From Glaciecola blandensis (GTDB taxonomy: Bacteria > Pseudomonadota > Gammaproteobacteria > Enterobacterales > Alteromonadaceae): DNA of 64,000 nt. Below the pieces are notes generated by a model that was not told the DNA's origin, did not search any database, and worked only from the letters and a program-made list of their open reading frames with translations. Where the stretch lies: the NCBI RefSeq assembly GCF_031846165.1, contig NZ_JAVRIE010000004.1, positions 124,001 through 188,000 on the forward strand. Reading direction: 5' to 3'. The position numbers and the translations under genes are program-made. Numbering within the stretch: the first letter of the stretch is position 1; every line of letters starts with the position of its first letter. Positions 8,235-16,551 of the stretch are shown here, piece after piece.

Positions 8235-11200
8235 TTAATGAACCCAGTGATAAGTATGCGCTTTGGCATCCATTTCTTGCTGAGTTTGTTTCGGCATAAA
8301 CAGGTTATTGTGCTTTTCAAAGAAAAACGGTGAGCGTTTCTCTTTTTCACCTAACTCGTTCATGGTTGCCGCTTCAAATACTCTACCATTAATAATGGTG
8401 TACTCAACATATTCACTGCGTGACAAGTCATTGAGCACATCTCCGTCAATAACGACTAGATCAGCGAGTTTACCAACCTCTATGCTACCGAGTTGTTTAT
8501 CCATGCCTAAGTGTCTCGCACCGTCAATAGTGCCACCTCTTAGTGCTTCAAATGGAGTGAAGCCGCCGTGCTCCATGATCCATAACTCCCAATGTGCACC
8601 TAAACCTTCACGCTGTCCGTGCGCGCCAATATGCACGCCTACGCCATTGTCTCTCAGCGTTTTAGCATAGCGAGCAATTGGGTAGTGATTATAATGTTCA
8701 TCTGGTGCTTTAGGACGACGGATACGACGATCTACTATAAAGCTTGGTGTATAACGCATGAGGCGTTCGTTTTCCCAAACATTACTGCGGTCGTAGAAAT
8801 AGGTTTCGCCTGTCAACCCGCCGTAAGCCACAACAAAAGTAGGTGTGTAACCAAACTTAGTTGCCCCCCACAATTGGGTCAAATCGTTATACCCGTTTGC
8901 GATAGGGATGCTATGTTCCAGCCCGGTGTGGCCATCAACTAGCATCGATATATTTTGCTGGAATTTACCACCACCCTCTGGCACAACCATCATGTCTTGA
9001 TTTTTTGCCGCAACGAGCACTTGTTGACGCTGGTCTCGTCTAGGTTGGTTATAACTTTTGACTGAAATAGCGCCGATATCTTTAAGTCGTCTCACGTGAT
9101 AAAAAGCATCATCATAATCATTGATAATCGATTTCACTCGCAGTGACTCGGCACCGTATAAGATAGTACCAGTGGAGTAGATTCTTGGTGCAATACGTTG
9201 CCCTGCTCTCTGTAGTTCGCTAGCTGCCATAATCTCAGTTGTATCATTTGAGGGATCGTGAATGGTAGTGACGCCAAACGCCAGGTTGCTATATTGAGTC
9301 CAGTTTTGTTCGGGGATAATTTCGCTACGACCCTGTGGTCCATGAGCATGCGTGTCGACTAAGCCTGGAATCACTGTTTTTCCTTTGGCATCGACAATAA
9401 GCGCGCCTTTTGGAATGGAGATATCATCAGCTGTGCCAACGGCTTCGATCCTGTTGCCTTTAATCAGCACCACGCCGTTCTCAATGACTTCTTGGGTATT
9501 GTCGGCATCTCTCATTGTGACGACTTTGCCGCCAACAATTGCCTTGTATCCCTTAGGTACAAAGAACTCTTTCTCAAAGCTTAGATCCATTCCCTCATTA
9601 ACAGGTTCTGGTAACTCGGCACCTTCTTCTGCGATGAAATCAAATGCTTCACTAAGCGAGCGCTCAAAATAACGAGGACCATGTGACCAACCGACTGATT
9701 GGTTATCAGGGCTCCATGTCATATAGTTTCCAGAGCGAGCTGAAAGTTGTTTAACTGGAAGTGAAGACATCGTTGGACCGATAGAAATCTTTTTACCATT
9801 ATCGGCAAAAGGTGCAACGAATGTGTTGTATTGGTTTACAAAGGCTATCCAGTTCTTATCGAGAGATAATCGATATTCACTGACTTTATCGGCTCCATAA
9901 AGGTGAACTCGCTTATCCTCACCACGCAAGTTTACGCTGGAAAACTGGGTTTCTGGGTAAGGCTTTCCACCTACTGATTCAGTGAAATAAATGCGGTCGT
10001 TGCCTGCGCTGAAATGAGGTTCAACACCTCTGCGCGCAACTCGCTCAGATGTTTTTTCTTTTAGGTTTAAAACATATATGCCAGGCTCGGTTGAATTACT
10101 TGGGTCGAGCAAATATCCGCCGGTAAACTTACGGTAGGTAATTAGCTTGCCGTCAGTGGAAAAACTAGGTTCGATATAATGCCCTTTACTGAGACTGACA
10201 ACTTTGCCTTTACCGCCTCGAGATGACACTGTGCGTATATCTCCTTGACCTTCATCACTCCAAGTGGTGTAGACGATCAGTTTGCCGTCATTTGAATAAC
10301 GTGGATAGTATTCGTCGTGTTGATCTTGTCGGGTTAAGCGCTTTGTCTTACCTGACTTGATGTCTTTTACATACAACTTGCCAAGTGCTTGGAACAAGAT
10401 GCTTTTTCCGTTAGGTGACTTCTGAGCCCACCGAATAGCCTTAACATCAAAATTGTCTGGAGCAACATCAACATCAAAACGTAAAGCATCAGCATATTGA
10501 ACGGTGGTTTTAATAGTGAGCTCAAGCGTCTTAAGCTCTTTTGATTTTACGTTGATTGTATGGAATTTGCCGCCAGTCCAAAACATGATGTTCTTAGCAT
10601 CGGGTGTCCAATCAAAATAAGCAAAGTAACCTTCGGTTCCAAAACCTTCTTGCATATCACGTTCAAGGTCAAGGAAGAGAGGGATTTCATCACCCGTTGA
10701 TAACTCTTTTAGAAATAGTGCTGTTTGGTGCTTCACTCTGCGAACATACGCAATGTATTTCCCGTCGGGAGATGGGGTTGGAACGACAGCTCCACCAGTA
10801 CCTGAAATGATGGTTTCTTCTTCACCCGTTTGACGGTCATATCTTACGATACCAAAGAGACCTTGAAGCGCGTCTCTATTATAACTGAAGGTTGAACCGC
10901 CAGTGATATCTCTGCTGAAGTAGATGTAACGACCATCGGGCGAAAATGCCGGGTCCGCGATGTTCTTTTGGTCAGCCTTTCCGTTTACGCGTTCCTTTAT
11001 CGCTAAGCCGCTACCACCACTCTTGTGATAGAGCCAGATTTCGCCTGCGGGAATACTACGTCGCGACATAATACCTTTCGTGACAACGATGTACTCGCCA
11101 TCGGGGCTCCATTTCGGAGAATGGATTAGGTTTGATTTTTCTTTGGTGATTTGGCGTAAGTTCTCGCCGTTGGTATCCATCACCCACACATTTGATAAGC

Positions 11201-11567
11201 CGTCGCGATCAGATATAAATGCTACTTGTTTGCCATCGGGGCTAAAGCTTGGGTGGATATTCCAAGCGAAATCCTGTGTCAGTGGCTCTGCGTCGCCACC
11301 CTCTGCACTGGCTATGAAGATGTCGCCAAGCATATCAAAAACAAATCGCTTTCCATCCGGACTAACGTCCAAACTTGACCAAGTGGTCTCGTCAGTAGAT
11401 ATGTCGATGCTGTTCAATTCCATCGGAGGGTTCAGTACATCCCAAGATGCATAGGGTTTTTCTTCTTTTTTCGCTTCGGGATTATTGTCATCTGCAAAGC
11501 TTATCGAGCTTATTGTTAGCAGGCTGGCGAGCGCCAACGAGCCAAAAGTTTGTTTTGTTGAAATCAT
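8235..11567 (-). CDS. Secreted TolB-like beta-propeller / amidohydrolase fusion
   Basis: 1110 residues. A signal peptide (about 1-25, ending SISFA) directs export. Residues about 45-650 carry repeated PD40/TolB blades such as FSPDGKQVAFISDRDG and WSPDGEYIV. Residues about 680-1070 form a metal-dependent amidohydrolase: VIPGLVDTHAHG supplies the HxH pair, SVKSY a candidate carbamylated lysine, then GHTGLEH and VHIGAHGQ supply later metal or catalytic histidines, and LGSIEVGKLADLVVIDGD closes the barrel. This two-part architecture is common in marine bacteria, probably for peptide or imidazolone-like substrates, but the true substrate is unknown. It stands alone with its own terminator. Confidence 0.88.
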   Translation of the reverse strand: MISTKQTFGSLALASLLTISSISFADDNNPEAKKEEKPYASWDVLNPPMELNSIDISTDETTWSSLDVSPDGKRFVFDMLGDIFIASAEGGDAEPLTQDFAWNIHPSFSPDGKQVAFISDRDGLSNVWVMDTNGENLRQITKEKSNLIHSPKWSPDGEYIVVTKGIMSRRSIPAGEIWLYHKSGGSGLAIKERVNGKADQKNIADPAFSPDGRYIYFSRDITGGSTFSYNRDALQGLFGIVRYDRQTGEEETIISGTGGAVVPTPSPDGKYIAYVRRVKHQTALFLKELSTGDEIPLFLDLERDMQEGFGTEGYFAYFDWTPDAKNIMFWTGGKFHTINVKSKELKTLELTIKTTVQYADALRFDVDVAPDNFDVKAIRWAQKSPNGKSILFQALGKLYVKDIKSGKTKRLTRQDQHDEYYPRYSNDGKLIVYTTWSDEGQGDIRTVSSRGGKGKVVSLSKGHYIEPSFSTDGKLITYRKFTGGYLLDPSNSTEPGIYVLNLKEKTSERVARRGVEPHFSAGNDRIYFTESVGGKPYPETQFSSVNLRGEDKRVHLYGADKVSEYRLSLDKNWIAFVNQYNTFVAPFADNGKKISIGPTMSSLPVKQLSARSGNYMTWSPDNQSVGWSHGPRYFERSLSEAFDFIAEEGAELPEPVNEGMDLSFEKEFFVPKGYKAIVGGKVVTMRDADNTQEVIENGVVLIKGNRIEAVGTADDISIPKGALIVDAKGKTVIPGLVDTHAHGPQGRSEIIPEQNWTQYSNLAFGVTTIHDPSNDTTEIMAASELQRAGQRIAPRIYSTGTILYGAESLRVKSIINDYDDAFYHVRRLKDIGAISVKSYNQPRRDQRQQVLVAAKNQDMMVVPEGGGKFQQNISMLVDGHTGLEHSIPIANGYNDLTQLWGATKFGYTPTFVVAYGGLTGETYFYDRSNVWENERLMRYTPSFIVDRRIRRPKAPDEHYNHYPIARYAKTLRDNGVGVHIGAHGQREGLGAHWELWIMEHGGFTPFEALRGGTIDGARHLGMDKQLGSIEVGKLADLVVIDGDVLNDLSRSEYVEYTIINGRVFEAATMNELGEKEKRSPFFFEKHNNLFMPKQTQQEMDAKAHTYHWVH

Positions 11568-11710
11568 TCTTATTCTTCTGTCTTTAAATAGTTAATGACA
11601 CTGTGCGGTATGTTGTTGTTATTGTTTGTACTTGTTACGAATTCAACAATAGTGCCTTAGCTTGCTAACTGCAACTTTACTTGGTGAATGAACACAAATT
11701 TGTGTAAAGC

Positions 11711-11853
11711 CCCCAAATCGGACACACCTATTTCGAACTAAGAACGATAAGAGATGAATATCCAAACTGGATCCAAACTGGACACACCTATTTTAATTAA
11801 ATGAAAAATAGCTAGACCTGTTTTTGAGAAAAGTTAAATAGGTGTGTCCAATT
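11711..11853. repeat. Cluster of three motif copies forming a REPIN-like hairpin
   Basis: Cores at 11720-11728 and 11780-11788 (GGACACACC) and at 11841-11849 (GGTGTGTCC). The last two form a perfect 15-base stem, TGGACACACCTATTT at 11779-11793 with its complement at 11836-11850. The middle copy is preceded by a short tandem duplication of TCCAAACTGGA. The rest of the gap 11568-11868 appears to be the promoter region of the amidohydrolase gene and holds no ORF. Confidence 0.95.
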
Positions 11854-11868
11854 ATTGCAAAGAGTCGA

Positions 11869-12822
11869 CTAGAAGCGCTCGAGGCTCACTTGTCTATTGC
11901 GGATAGCCAGCTCACTCTTGTTATCAATTTCACCCAGGCTATATTGAGCAGGCCCTGTTGGCTCGGCTAAAACAAAACGCACTCCATCGTCAGTGATGAA
12001 CTGCTGGTCGTCTTTTGGCTTTAATACGACTCCCACTAAAGCATGGTTGGGTAGGTAGACCATAGACGTTTGTAGCTTAGGGTTATATGCGTTCATCAAT
12101 GCAAGAAACAGGGTTGATTTACTGTCACAATCTCCCTTGTTATCCAGCAGCAACTGTCGTGGTGAAGCAAAACCAGAGCCGTTTGATGAAGCACGATTCT
12201 CAAGCGTGTCGTATGGAATTGCTTGCAGCCAAGATAAAGCGAAATCGATAAACTCGTTCGGATTTCTGGGATTAGATAGGTGCTTTTTTATTTCTTTAAC
12301 AATTGCCTGCATGCCGTCAGCACTTTCCAGCGCATACCGTTTATGGTCTTGTTTTATAAAGTCTTGACCAAATTCATTTTTAAAGGGGACATAATAGTGC
12401 TTGGACATGTAAGCATTCTCTGCTGCAGCGTACTGTTCGCCAAGTTTTTTGTTTATTGCTTCAGCATCTTCTTTAGTTGGGGCGGTTACTTGCATTTGGA
12501 TTGAGCCACCTGATTGCTTTATAGAGATTTTAGCAAGCCGTGGATCTACTGTTTTTGCATAGGTCATCAGTGCTCGCCGAATTGAATTTTGGGCTAATAT
12601 TGGGTTATATGCAGGCGCAGACTCAGGAAGTGTAAGAAGAGTCTCGTTTGGTATAGTAAAAGAGAGTATTTGTACTTCGTTGTTTTTATCAAGCCACTTA
12701 TAGTCAAAACTCCGCCCGTCAACCGTGCGCATTTGAGAAAAGGATGTTTGCTTAGCATTAACCGCTTGCGAATGAGCTATGCAGAGTGTTAACAACAGTA
12801 AATAAACAAAGCTTTTGAACAT
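11869..12822 (-). CDS. Exported transglutaminase-like protein
   Basis: 317 residues with a signal peptide (about 1-23). The C-terminal half has the transglutaminase-like (papain-fold) triad: Cys in GDCDSKSTLFLALM, His in NHALVGVV and an acidic residue in FVLAEPTG. Such domains act as periplasmic peptidases or cross-linkers; the reaction here is unknown. It begins 21 bases after the stop of cysG on the same strand, so it is probably cotranscribed, though a functional link to siroheme synthesis is not obvious. Identity of the fold is fairly safe, function is not. Confidence 0.75.
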   Translation of the reverse strand: MFKSFVYLLLLTLCIAHSQAVNAKQTSFSQMRTVDGRSFDYKWLDKNNEVQILSFTIPNETLLTLPESAPAYNPILAQNSIRRALMTYAKTVDPRLAKISIKQSGGSIQMQVTAPTKEDAEAINKKLGEQYAAAENAYMSKHYYVPFKNEFGQDFIKQDHKRYALESADGMQAIVKEIKKHLSNPRNPNEFIDFALSWLQAIPYDTLENRASSNGSGFASPRQLLLDNKGDCDSKSTLFLALMNAYNPKLQTSMVYLPNHALVGVVLKPKDDQQFITDDGVRFVLAEPTGPAQYSLGEIDNKSELAIRNRQVSLERF

Positions 12823-12842
12823 GATGACATTAACCTATTTGG

Positions 12843-14246
12843 CTAGTGGTCAACATTCCCTTGCGTAAACCAATTTAAAGACTCGTGTAACTCTACCACG
12901 GTTCCAACAATAATTAAGGTAGGGGGTTTTAAAGTCGCCGTAGTAGGGTTATCGACTATTGTTTCTAAAGTTCCAGTGACAACTTTTTGGTCGCTTCTGG
13001 TTGCAGCTTGGACAAGGGCAATTGGCATCGTTTTGGACATCCCATGCTCGATAAGCTTCTCACAAATAATTGATAGCCCAGTTAAGCCCATATAGAAAAC
13101 AAGTGTATGATTTTGTTGAACTAATGCTGGCCAGTTAAGATTGATTGTATTATCTTTCAAATGTCCCGTGGTAAAGGTGACCGACTGTGCATGATCGCGA
13201 TGCGTTAAAGGTATGCCAGCATAACTAGCCGCTCCGCTAGCGGCTGTGATACCCGGAACAACCTGAAAATCAACGCCATGTTCCACTAGGGTTTCAATCT
13301 CTTCTCCGCCTCGGCCGAATATAAATGGGTCGCCGCCTTTCAGTCGAACAACTCTATTGCCAGCGAGTGCCTCTTTCGCTAAAAGTTCGTTAATCTCCTC
13401 TTGGGGAATTGTATGATTACTCTTCGCTTTACCAACGTAAATTTTTTCTGCATCTCTGCGCACCAGCTCTAGTATGTCGGGACTTACAAGTCGGTCATAA
13501 ACAACGATGTCGGCTTTTTGCATAAGCCTTAGCGCACGGAATGTAAGTAGATCCGGATCACCTGGGCCAGCACCGACTAAATAGACCTGTCCAGCAGGTT
13601 TGTTGCCATTTTTATACGCAATGAGGGCCTTGTCTAATTTCTCTTCCGCTAACTCATCGTTTCCTTGAAGGACAGACTCACCGATATCACCATCTAAGAC
13701 TTCCTCCCAGAAATATCGTCTATCGGTAACCGAAGATAAAGCGCCTTTAACCCTGTTTCTGAATTTTTCTGAAAAATTACCCAGCAGTTTTATATTTGCC
13801 GGAATAACACTCTCAAGCTTTTGACGAATATAACGAAGAAGGACAGGTGCGACGCCACCACTACTCATTGCAATGATAATTGGTGAACGATCGACTATTG
13901 ACGGTGTGATGAATTTGCAAAGCGGCGTGTTGTCGACAACGTTCACTAACAAGTTTTTTGCATGTGCAATGTCATGAATGTGTTTATTGACCTGCTCATC
14001 ATCTGTTGCAACAAAAATCATTTGTTTACCCTCAATATCAGGGTCTTTAAACTTACGCTCAATCAGTGTGATTTGTTTGTGTTCAGAGGCTAAGCGGCTT
14101 ACCGTGTCGCTTACCCAAGGAGAAACGATAGTTATCCTCGCAGGTGTTTTTAGCAACAATTCGCATTTGCGCGCAGCTACTTCACCTGCCCCAACAAGAA
14201 GGCAGTGAATATGTTCAGCATCTACAAATATTGGAAAGTACTTCAT
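12843..14246 (-). CDS. cysG: Siroheme synthase (multifunctional)
   Basis: 467 residues. The N-terminal half is a precorrin-2 dehydrogenase/sirohydrochlorin ferrochelatase with the Rossmann motif LLVGAGEVAARK. The C-terminal half is the uroporphyrinogen-III methyltransferase, with VYLVGAGPGDPDLLT, VVRLKGGDPFIFGRGGEE and VPGITAASG. Together these convert uroporphyrinogen III to siroheme, the cofactor of sulfite and nitrite reductases. I start at the ATG at 14246, matching the usual family N-terminus (xxFPIF); an ATG four codons upstream is also possible. No cys or nir genes are adjacent. Confidence 0.93.
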   Translation of the reverse strand: MKYFPIFVDAEHIHCLLVGAGEVAARKCELLLKTPARITIVSPWVSDTVSRLASEHKQITLIERKFKDPDIEGKQMIFVATDDEQVNKHIHDIAHAKNLLVNVVDNTPLCKFITPSIVDRSPIIIAMSSGGVAPVLLRYIRQKLESVIPANIKLLGNFSEKFRNRVKGALSSVTDRRYFWEEVLDGDIGESVLQGNDELAEEKLDKALIAYKNGNKPAGQVYLVGAGPGDPDLLTFRALRLMQKADIVVYDRLVSPDILELVRRDAEKIYVGKAKSNHTIPQEEINELLAKEALAGNRVVRLKGGDPFIFGRGGEEIETLVEHGVDFQVVPGITAASGAASYAGIPLTHRDHAQSVTFTTGHLKDNTINLNWPALVQQNHTLVFYMGLTGLSIICEKLIEHGMSKTMPIALVQAATRSDQKVVTGTLETIVDNPTTATLKPPTLIIVGTVVELHESLNWFTQGNVDH

Positions 14247-14362
14247 CGTTTTTCGCATAAGTTAACGTGCTTGAATTATGAATAACTTTTTTATTCAAAT
14301 ACAGCACTATTTTCGTCATTGTTATTTCGTTTAAGAATATGACGGAGTGAAGCATATTCTAA

Positions 14363-14519
14363 CTTAATTGGACACACCTCTTATTTCAGATTCGAATGGT
14401 GAGCTAAATTGGACACACCGATATTCAGTCACTTCCACTTAAACCCATTAAGTTATTAAAACTGCAGTAAGAAAATTGTTGAAGAACTTCGTAGATATCG
14501 AAAATAGGTGTGTCCTATT
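14363..14519. repeat. Cluster of three motif copies between cysG and deaD
   Basis: Cores at 14370-14378 and 14411-14419 (GGACACACC) and 14507-14515 (GGTGTGTCC). The outer polarity is again inward-facing. The gap 14247-14576 otherwise contains the cysG promoter region and the deaD terminator; no ORF is seen. Confidence 0.95.
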
Positions 14520-14545
14520 TTCGGAATTTTGTTATTTACAGATAT

Positions 14546-14573
14546 AAAAAAAGCCACATGAAGTGGCTTTTTA
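14546..14573 (-). terminator. Rho-independent terminator of deaD
   Basis: The stem AAAAGCCAC / GTGGCTTTT has a short loop and A/T runs on both sides. It sits immediately past the stop of the minus-strand gene at 14577. Confidence 0.85.
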
Positions 14574-14576
14574 GTA

Positions 14577-16304
14577 TTACTTTTTACGTTTGGGTGGCGT
14601 ATCAGACCATTCTCTGATATTCAAACGCTGACCTGCAACACGCGTTTTTGCCAAAGTATCTTTCGTTTCTTTTGGCATGCCTTTCGGCAAGTCTACTGTA
14701 GTGAAGTTGTCATAGATCTCAATCGCACCAATATTTTTGCTGCTGATATTCGCTTCATTAGCAATGGCACCTACAATATTACCCGGTTTAGCACCGTGGG
14801 TGTGACCGACTTCGATTCTAAACCTTTGCATACCTTCATCCGGCGTACTCTTGCCGCGCGGCGCTCTTGGCTTGCGATCGTTCCTGTCATTCCTACCACG
14901 TTCAGTTCGCTCGTTGCGTCCTTGACGACGACCAGAGTCACGGTCATTAAACGTTGGCTTACTGTGCAAATCTGGACGATCAGACTCTTTCAACAAGAGT
15001 GGCTCATCACCTTGAGCTACTTTAGCCAAAGCCGCCATCACAACGTCTGGAGATGCTTCAGTCTCTTCCATGATTGATTCTACAATTGGAATATAAGATT
15101 CAATTGACTCATCCGTCATCGCTTCAACAATGCTTTGCTTGAAACGCACCAATCGAGATTTATTCAGCTCTGAAATGGATGGTATATCCATGTTTTCAAT
15201 GCGTTGTTTGGTTGCTTTTTCGATAGCAAACAACAAACGTTTTTCTCTATGGGAAATAAACAAGATTGCATCGCCGCTGCGACCAGCACGACCAGTTCTA
15301 CCGATTCTGTGAACATATGATTCTGTATCATATGGGATATCAAAATTGATTACGTGGCTCACACGCTCTACATCAAGACCACGAGCAACAACGTCAGTCG
15401 CAACCAAGATATCGATGGTACCTTGCTTCAATTTCTCAACGGTTCTTTCTCTTGCGTTCTGAGGAATATCGCCATTCAATGGTTCTACATCATAACCACG
15501 AGCAGTTAGCTTATCAGCAAGTTCAACCGTCGCTGTTTTCGTTCTCACGAAGATAATCATACCGTCAAATTCTTCGACTTCCATGATACGCGTCAGTGCT
15601 TCTAATTTATGATGACCAGCAACTTGACAATAACGTTGGCGAATCATGCTTGCCGTTGATACTGTTGATTCGATTTTAACATGCTGTGGATCATTCAAAT
15701 AACGCTTAGTGATTTTCTTGATTGCGTCCGGCATGGTTGCTGAGAATAAGGCTGTTTGACGCTCTTTTGGAGCGTGGCTTAAGATAAGCTCAACATCGTC
15801 AATAAAGCCCATGCGCAACATCTCATCTGCTTCATCCAGGACGAGGAATCGTAACTTATCTAATTTAAGCGTTTTGCGTTTGATGTGGTCGATAATTCGA
15901 CCTGGTGTTCCAACAACAACCTGCACACCACGTTTAAGTTGGCGAATTTGGTTGTCATAGGACTGACCGCCATAAACAGGCAATACTCTAATTTTCTTTG
16001 AAAAGCTCGCATAAACTTGGAATGCTTCAGCAACCTGAATTGCTAGCTCTCTTGTTGGTGCTAAGACCAGCAATTGTGTGAAACTTTCATCAGGATCTAT
16101 GTTTGCTAACATTGGCAATGCGAATGCAGCTGTTTTTCCTGTACCTGTTTGAGCTTGGCCCAAAAGGTCGTGACCATCGAGTAATAATGGAATACTCTTG
16201 GCTTGTATTGGTGATGGCTTTTCATAGCCAACTTTTTCTAACGCCTGTAGTAAGGGCGTTGGCAGATTTAGTTCTTTAAATGTAACATCGACAGTGTCGG
16301 TCAT
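14577..16304 (-). CDS. deaD: ATP-dependent RNA helicase DeaD (CsdA)
   Basis: 575 residues. All DEAD-box motifs are present: Q motif, AQTGTGKTAAF, PTRELAIQ, DEADEML, SATMP and HRIGRTGRAGR. A basic linker rich in Arg, Asp and Asn (about 445-490) leads into a C-terminal DbpA-like RNA-binding domain (about 495-565) with IVGAIANEANI. The family unwinds RNA in ribosome assembly and at low temperature. The 247-base gap to the divergent TPR gene is long enough for the long leader typical of cold-shock helicases, but I see no proven element there. Confidence 0.93.
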   Translation of the reverse strand: MTDTVDVTFKELNLPTPLLQALEKVGYEKPSPIQAKSIPLLLDGHDLLGQAQTGTGKTAAFALPMLANIDPDESFTQLLVLAPTRELAIQVAEAFQVYASFSKKIRVLPVYGGQSYDNQIRQLKRGVQVVVGTPGRIIDHIKRKTLKLDKLRFLVLDEADEMLRMGFIDDVELILSHAPKERQTALFSATMPDAIKKITKRYLNDPQHVKIESTVSTASMIRQRYCQVAGHHKLEALTRIMEVEEFDGMIIFVRTKTATVELADKLTARGYDVEPLNGDIPQNARERTVEKLKQGTIDILVATDVVARGLDVERVSHVINFDIPYDTESYVHRIGRTGRAGRSGDAILFISHREKRLLFAIEKATKQRIENMDIPSISELNKSRLVRFKQSIVEAMTDESIESYIPIVESIMEETEASPDVVMAALAKVAQGDEPLLLKESDRPDLHSKPTFNDRDSGRRQGRNERTERGRNDRNDRKPRAPRGKSTPDEGMQRFRIEVGHTHGAKPGNIVGAIANEANISSKNIGAIEIYDNFTTVDLPKGMPKETKDTLAKTRVAGQRLNIREWSDTPPKRKK

Positions 16305-16551
16305 CGGGTATCCTGATAGACTGAGAGTGGGGGCATTGCAGAGAGGATGCGAGAGCCTTCATAAAGAAAGGATTATATAAGAAATAGTAATAACTTGCTA
16401 TCATTACTATTGTTTAGTTTGTAAACGCATGAGATAAAAGAAAAGATATGCCCTCAGCTCTTTATTTAAGCGCATTTCTTCGGTAAAAATAGAAGAGAAA
16501 AAGCATCGAATAAGAAATATATTGACGGAAAATAAAAGGATATTAGTTAAA

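Noticed and set aside
8850..8860. AGGTGTGTAACC in the amidohydrolase gene as a motif copy
   Set aside because: Two core positions differ, so it cannot be told from chance.
11711..11853. CRISPR-like array from three short repeats
   Set aside because: Repeats are only 9-19 bases, spacing is irregular, orientation is mixed and no cas genes are present.
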